Below, one piece after another: positions 61,187-64,000 of a stretch of DNA of 64,000 nucleotides (its first letter is position 1; each line of letters starts with the position of its first letter). Under the pieces are notes generated by a model. It had not been told where the DNA came from and searched no databases. It saw only the letters and a list, made by a program, of their open reading frames with translations. The position numbers and the translations under genes were made by a program. The DNA is from Drosophila persimilis (lineage: Eukaryota; Arthropoda; Insecta; Diptera; Drosophilidae): the NCBI RefSeq assembly GCF_003286085.1, contig NW_020825343.1:1054001-1118000 (forward strand), in the 5' to 3' direction.

Positions 61187-64000
61187 TACTCCCCCCGTGG
61201 AAGGATCCATGCCTTTCACCTCATCTCGTAGAGGCAATAGACATAGTTTTGCAAGTGCTCTTCGGCTAACACCTGTAGCCATCCTGATCAAGGCGACTCG
61301 AGATACGCCATCAGCTCCTGGGATGAGCTCGAGGATTCTCGCTAGAGGCCACTTCAGAGGAGGGAAGTTCTCGTCCTTAACAAGAACGACATCATTGACG
61401 TGAAGCTCAGGATTCCGGGTGCGCCACTTCGTTCTTTCTTGAAGACTGGTTAAATACGATTGGCGCCAGCGAGACCAAAAGATTTGCTGAAGCTGTGTGA
61501 CCTTCTGCCAACGGTCCAAGCGATCGACGTTTAAATGAACCAAGTCAGGCTCCAAGAAGGTTGTGATAGGGGCGCCAACTAGAAAATGGCTGGGCGTGAG
61601 TACATCGAGATCTGCAGGGTTCTCTGAAAGAGGAAACAATGGCCTTGAATTAATGATTGCACAGATATTGCACGCGAGCGTGCGCAGCTCATCAAATCCA
61701 AGAAGCGAGGATCCGAGGGCACGTCGAAGATGATGCTTAGCAAGCTTGACTGACGCCTCCCACAATCCTCCAAAATGTGGCGATCTAGGAGGAATGAAAC
61801 GCCAATCGATGCAATCGTTGAGACAAGCTTGATGCACGGCTTCTTGATGACTGTCGCTTAGGAATAGCGACTTAAGTTCCGCCAGTTCGTTCCGCGCTCC
61901 AACAAAATTTGTGGCATTATCTGACCAAATACGAATCGGTCTTCCACGGGTGCAAATGAAACGGCGAAGAGCAGAGAGGAACGCAGATGTTGTAAGATCC
62001 TTCACAAGCTCGATGTGAACCGCCTTGGTGGAGAAGCATATAAAAATGCTCATGTAGCACTTTAGTGGGGGCCGGTTTCGAACTTCTGATTTATACAGGA
62101 ACGGACCGCAATAGTCCACGCCGGTAACTAAAAATGCACGAGATTCGCTGACTCTGTCCACCGGAAGATCTGCCATTATTTGCTCGAGAGTTCGAGGCTT
62201 CACTCTAAAGCATCTGACACACTTTTGGATTACGTGTGCTACGGTCTTTCGGCCACCGATTGGCCAGTACGTTTGACGAATGATGGCTAATAGCGACTGG
62301 GGTCCAGCGTGAAGGTGCTTTTCGTGTAAGTGCCGTATCAGAGCAGAAGTGATGGAATGATTCTTGGGCAATATTATGGGATGCCGTGCTTCAAAGTCCA
62401 AGGTAGAGTTTTTAAGACGCCCTCCAACTCGAAGCAAACCGCAATCATCTAAAAATGGCGAAAGAGAGGCGATCGAGCTTGAAGCCTTGATGTCCTTTCG
62501 CGTTTCCAGGGCTCTTATTTCAGTGGATAGACGAGATTGTTGAGTAAGACGAATAAGCAGTTCGGTTCCCAAACGCAAGTCCTCCACAGTTATTCCAGAC
62601 TTTCGTCGATGAATGAATTTGCATACATACGCAAAAATTCGTTGCATTTTGGGGAAGGAATTTACAAACTTTGATTCTTCCACCAAATATCTTGACGCGC
62701 AGTTTGTAATTAGTATGGTTTTTCGTGCCTCCAAAACCGGCTCTGGAAGAGCAGGTGTACTTGGCCATTGATCCTTACTGGCTGTCAAGTATGTAGGTCC
62801 ATACTTCCAAAGATGAGAATTGATGAGCTCAGCTGGTAATGATCCTCGAGAAAGCATATCGGCAGGGTTTAGATCAGTTGGCACGTGCAGCCAAGACATT
62901 CCAGATGTGAGTTCCTGAATAACAGAAAGTCTATTAGCGACAAATACATTGAAGTTGGATGGTTGATTCTTGATCCAAGCCAAAACGACTGTGGAGTCAC
63001 ACCAGCAATAATAAGAGCACTTGAAGTTCATCAAAGACACTTCATGCATAAGCTGAGCGAGTAGCGCTGCACCACATAATTCCAACTTGGGTATTGTGAT
63101 AGTCTTCAGTGGCGCTACACGAGATCTGGAAGATAGAAGATTTGCCTTGACTCCATTGTCGCCTTGCGAAACAGCGTAGATGCAAGCTCCATAAGCACTC
63201 ATGCTGGCATCACAAAATCCATGCATTTCAAGGTTGCTGCTTCGAAGGAAAGATAGGCGCGGGAAAGAAATTTGTTGCATAGAGTCAAACTGCTGAATAA
63301 AATTGATCCAAGTTGTGCGTAAGGAGACTGGCAGACTTTCATCCCAATGAAGCTTTTCTTTCCACAGCTGCTGTAGAAATATTTTTGCTTTAGTAATAAC
63401 TGGCCCTATAAGTCCGAGTGGATCATAAAATCGTGCAATAGTTGACAATACAACTCGCTTAGTTGGTTTCGAAGGGACTTGATTGGGACAGAATGAAAAT
63501 AATAGCTCATCCGAAGTGGGATTCCATGCTAAACCTAGCGTCTTGGTTACATCGCTGCCATCAGTAAATTTAACAAATGTTTCCCTATCTTCATGGGGTG
63601 TTTGATCGAGTACATATGTATCGTTGGAACACCATTTTCTGATCTTGAAATTTCCTTTGGCTAATAGTCCTGACACCTGGCGAATTATTTCCAGCACCTC
63701 ATTTGTAGTATCTCCCCCCGTTAGCAAATCATCCACGTAAAAGTCCCGCAGCACAACTTCAGAGCCAATTGGATATGACGAACTCTCGTCTGCCGCTAGT
63801 TGGTGCATAGAACGGACGGCCAGAAATGCTGCTGGTTTCGTTCCATAGGTCACGGTATCCAGCTTGAATGTCCTTAGCTCCTCGAGGGGTGAGTCACGCC
63901 ACAGTATGCACTGCAGAAAACTATCTTGGGGCGAGACACGGACGCATCTATACATTTTACAAATGTCACCAGTCAATGCTATACGAAAGGTACGAAATCG
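61163..64000 (-). CDS. pol: BEL/Pao retrotransposon Pol polyprotein, C-terminal 945 codons (5' part off-window)
   Basis: The frame is open from the window edge to a TAA at 61165-61163, with no stop or frameshift. It encodes enzymes for reverse transcription and integration of the element. Numbering residues from the Leu codon at 63976, the order is: reverse transcriptase tail with catalytic YVDD at 80-83 (63728-63739); Pao/A17 peptidase-type region at about 145-250 (LGLAWNP, RFYDPLGLIGPV); RNase H with HGFCDAS near 253, KLEL near 298, CDST near 327 and NPADMLSRG near 370; integrase zinc finger with His at 551/556 and Cys at 586/589; integrase core with Asp 621, Asp 686 and Glu 740 (FGGLWEASVK), the wide D-to-E spacing being usual for this clade; and a DUF5641-type C-terminus at about 820-917. 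Only the first part of Pol and Gag are missing, because of the window edge. The last eight codons read into the LTR. The specific family is not identified. Confidence 0.95.
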   Translation of the reverse strand, partial: RFRTFRIALTGDICKMYRCVRVSPQDSFLQCILWRDSPLEELRTFKLDTVTYGTKPAAFLAVRSMHQLAADESSSYPIGSEVVLRDFYVDDLLTGGDTTNEVLEIIRQVSGLLAKGNFKIRKWCSNDTYVLDQTPHEDRETFVKFTDGSDVTKTLGLAWNPTSDELLFSFCPNQVPSKPTKRVVLSTIARFYDPLGLIGPVITKAKIFLQQLWKEKLHWDESLPVSLRTTWINFIQQFDSMQQISFPRLSFLRSSNLEMHGFCDASMSAYGACIYAVSQGDNGVKANLLSSRSRVAPLKTITIPKLELCGAALLAQLMHEVSLMNFKCSYYCWCDSTVVLAWIKNQPSNFNVFVANRLSVIQELTSGMSWLHVPTDLNPADMLSRGSLPAELINSHLWKYGPTYLTASKDQWPSTPALPEPVLEARKTILITNCASRYLVEESKFVNSFPKMQRIFAYVCKFIHRRKSGITVEDLRLGTELLIRLTQQSRLSTEIRALETRKDIKASSSIASLSPFLDDCGLLRVGGRLKNSTLDFEARHPIILPKNHSITSALIRHLHEKHLHAGPQSLLAIIRQTYWPIGGRKTVAHVIQKCVRCFRVKPRTLEQIMADLPVDRVSESRAFLVTGVDYCGPFLYKSEVRNRPPLKCYMSIFICFSTKAVHIELVKDLTTSAFLSALRRFICTRGRPIRIWSDNATNFVGARNELAELKSLFLSDSHQEAVHQACLNDCIDWRFIPPRSPHFGGLWEASVKLAKHHLRRALGSSLLGFDELRTLACNICAIINSRPLFPLSENPADLDVLTPSHFLVGAPITTFLEPDLVHLNVDRLDRWQKVTQLQQIFWSRWRQSYLTSLQERTKWRTRNPELHVNDVVLVKDENFPPLKWPLARILELIPGADGVSRVALIRMATGVSRRALAKLCLLPLRDEVKGMDPSTGGVCSGEARV
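61169..61183. other. Perfect 6-bp inverted repeat with 3-base loop at the LTR start
   Basis: TCGGGC and GCCCGA flank TTC on the plus strand, 3 bp inside the LTR terminus. It overlaps the last codons of pol (SGEAR). Confidence 0.7.
61189..61196 (-). other. Polypurine tract of the BEL/Pao element
   Basis: On the minus strand GGGGGGAG followed by TA precedes the LTR start TGTTC. In LTR elements such a tract primes plus-strand DNA synthesis just upstream of the 3' LTR. Here it also lies inside the pol reading frame. Confidence 0.65.

Larger units (their letters stand above)
60746..64000 (-). mobile_element. BEL/Pao-clade LTR retrotransposon, 3' portion
   Basis: The element is oriented on the minus strand: pol coding sequence, then a purine-rich tract, then the 3' LTR. 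The domain order RT, peptidase-type, RNase H, integrase is that of BEL/Pao elements. Its codon texture and absence of microsatellites contrast with the neighbouring DNA. The full-length open frame suggests a recent insertion. The 5' LTR, primer-binding site, gag and target-site duplication cannot be seen, and the left boundary is uncertain (60580 to 60811). Confidence 0.9.

Overview
This window looks like Drosophila genomic DNA. The two convincing host coding exons, both on the minus strand, encode the DOMON domain of a copper type II, ascorbate-dependent monooxygenase of the DBH/MOXD1 family. The long introns and the protein together fit the fly gene olf413 (MOXD1 homolog 2). The dense simple-sequence repeats resemble obscura-group genomes, but I cannot fix the species from sequence alone.

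Layout. Positions 1-10588 are intronic sequence downstream (in gene orientation) of the second exon. Exon 10589-10744 encodes the end of the DOMON domain. Positions 10745-36919 form one intron of about 26.2 kb with consensus splice sites and matching phase 0 at both ends. Exon 36920-37474 carries the start codon, a secretion signal built on a poly-leucine run, and the first half of the DOMON domain. The catalytic copper-binding domains are not visible, so they must lie beyond position 1, outside the window. From 37475 to about 60.75 kb I see no coding exon, only presumed 5' leader, intron or intergenic DNA with many microsatellites.

The right end, from about 60.75 kb to 64 kb, is the 3' end of a BEL/Pao LTR retrotransposon on the minus strand. 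An open 945-codon pol fragment covers the reverse transcriptase tail with its YVDD motif, the Pao peptidase-type region, RNase H, the integrase zinc finger and D,D,E core, and the C-terminal DUF5641-type domain. It ends inside the 3' LTR. No frameshift or stop is seen, so the copy is probably young. Its 5' half and 5' LTR are off-window.

The rest is accessory intronic DNA: a 31-bp poly-G run, several G-quadruplex-type arrays, many arrays of 5-bp units, arrays that switch their 4-bp unit midway, a long AT-rich hairpin, and AT-rich blocks with homeodomain-type words. I found no tRNA, rRNA, known microRNA, CRISPR array or nested protein-coding gene. I do not see a convincing new biological system here; the best leads are structural.
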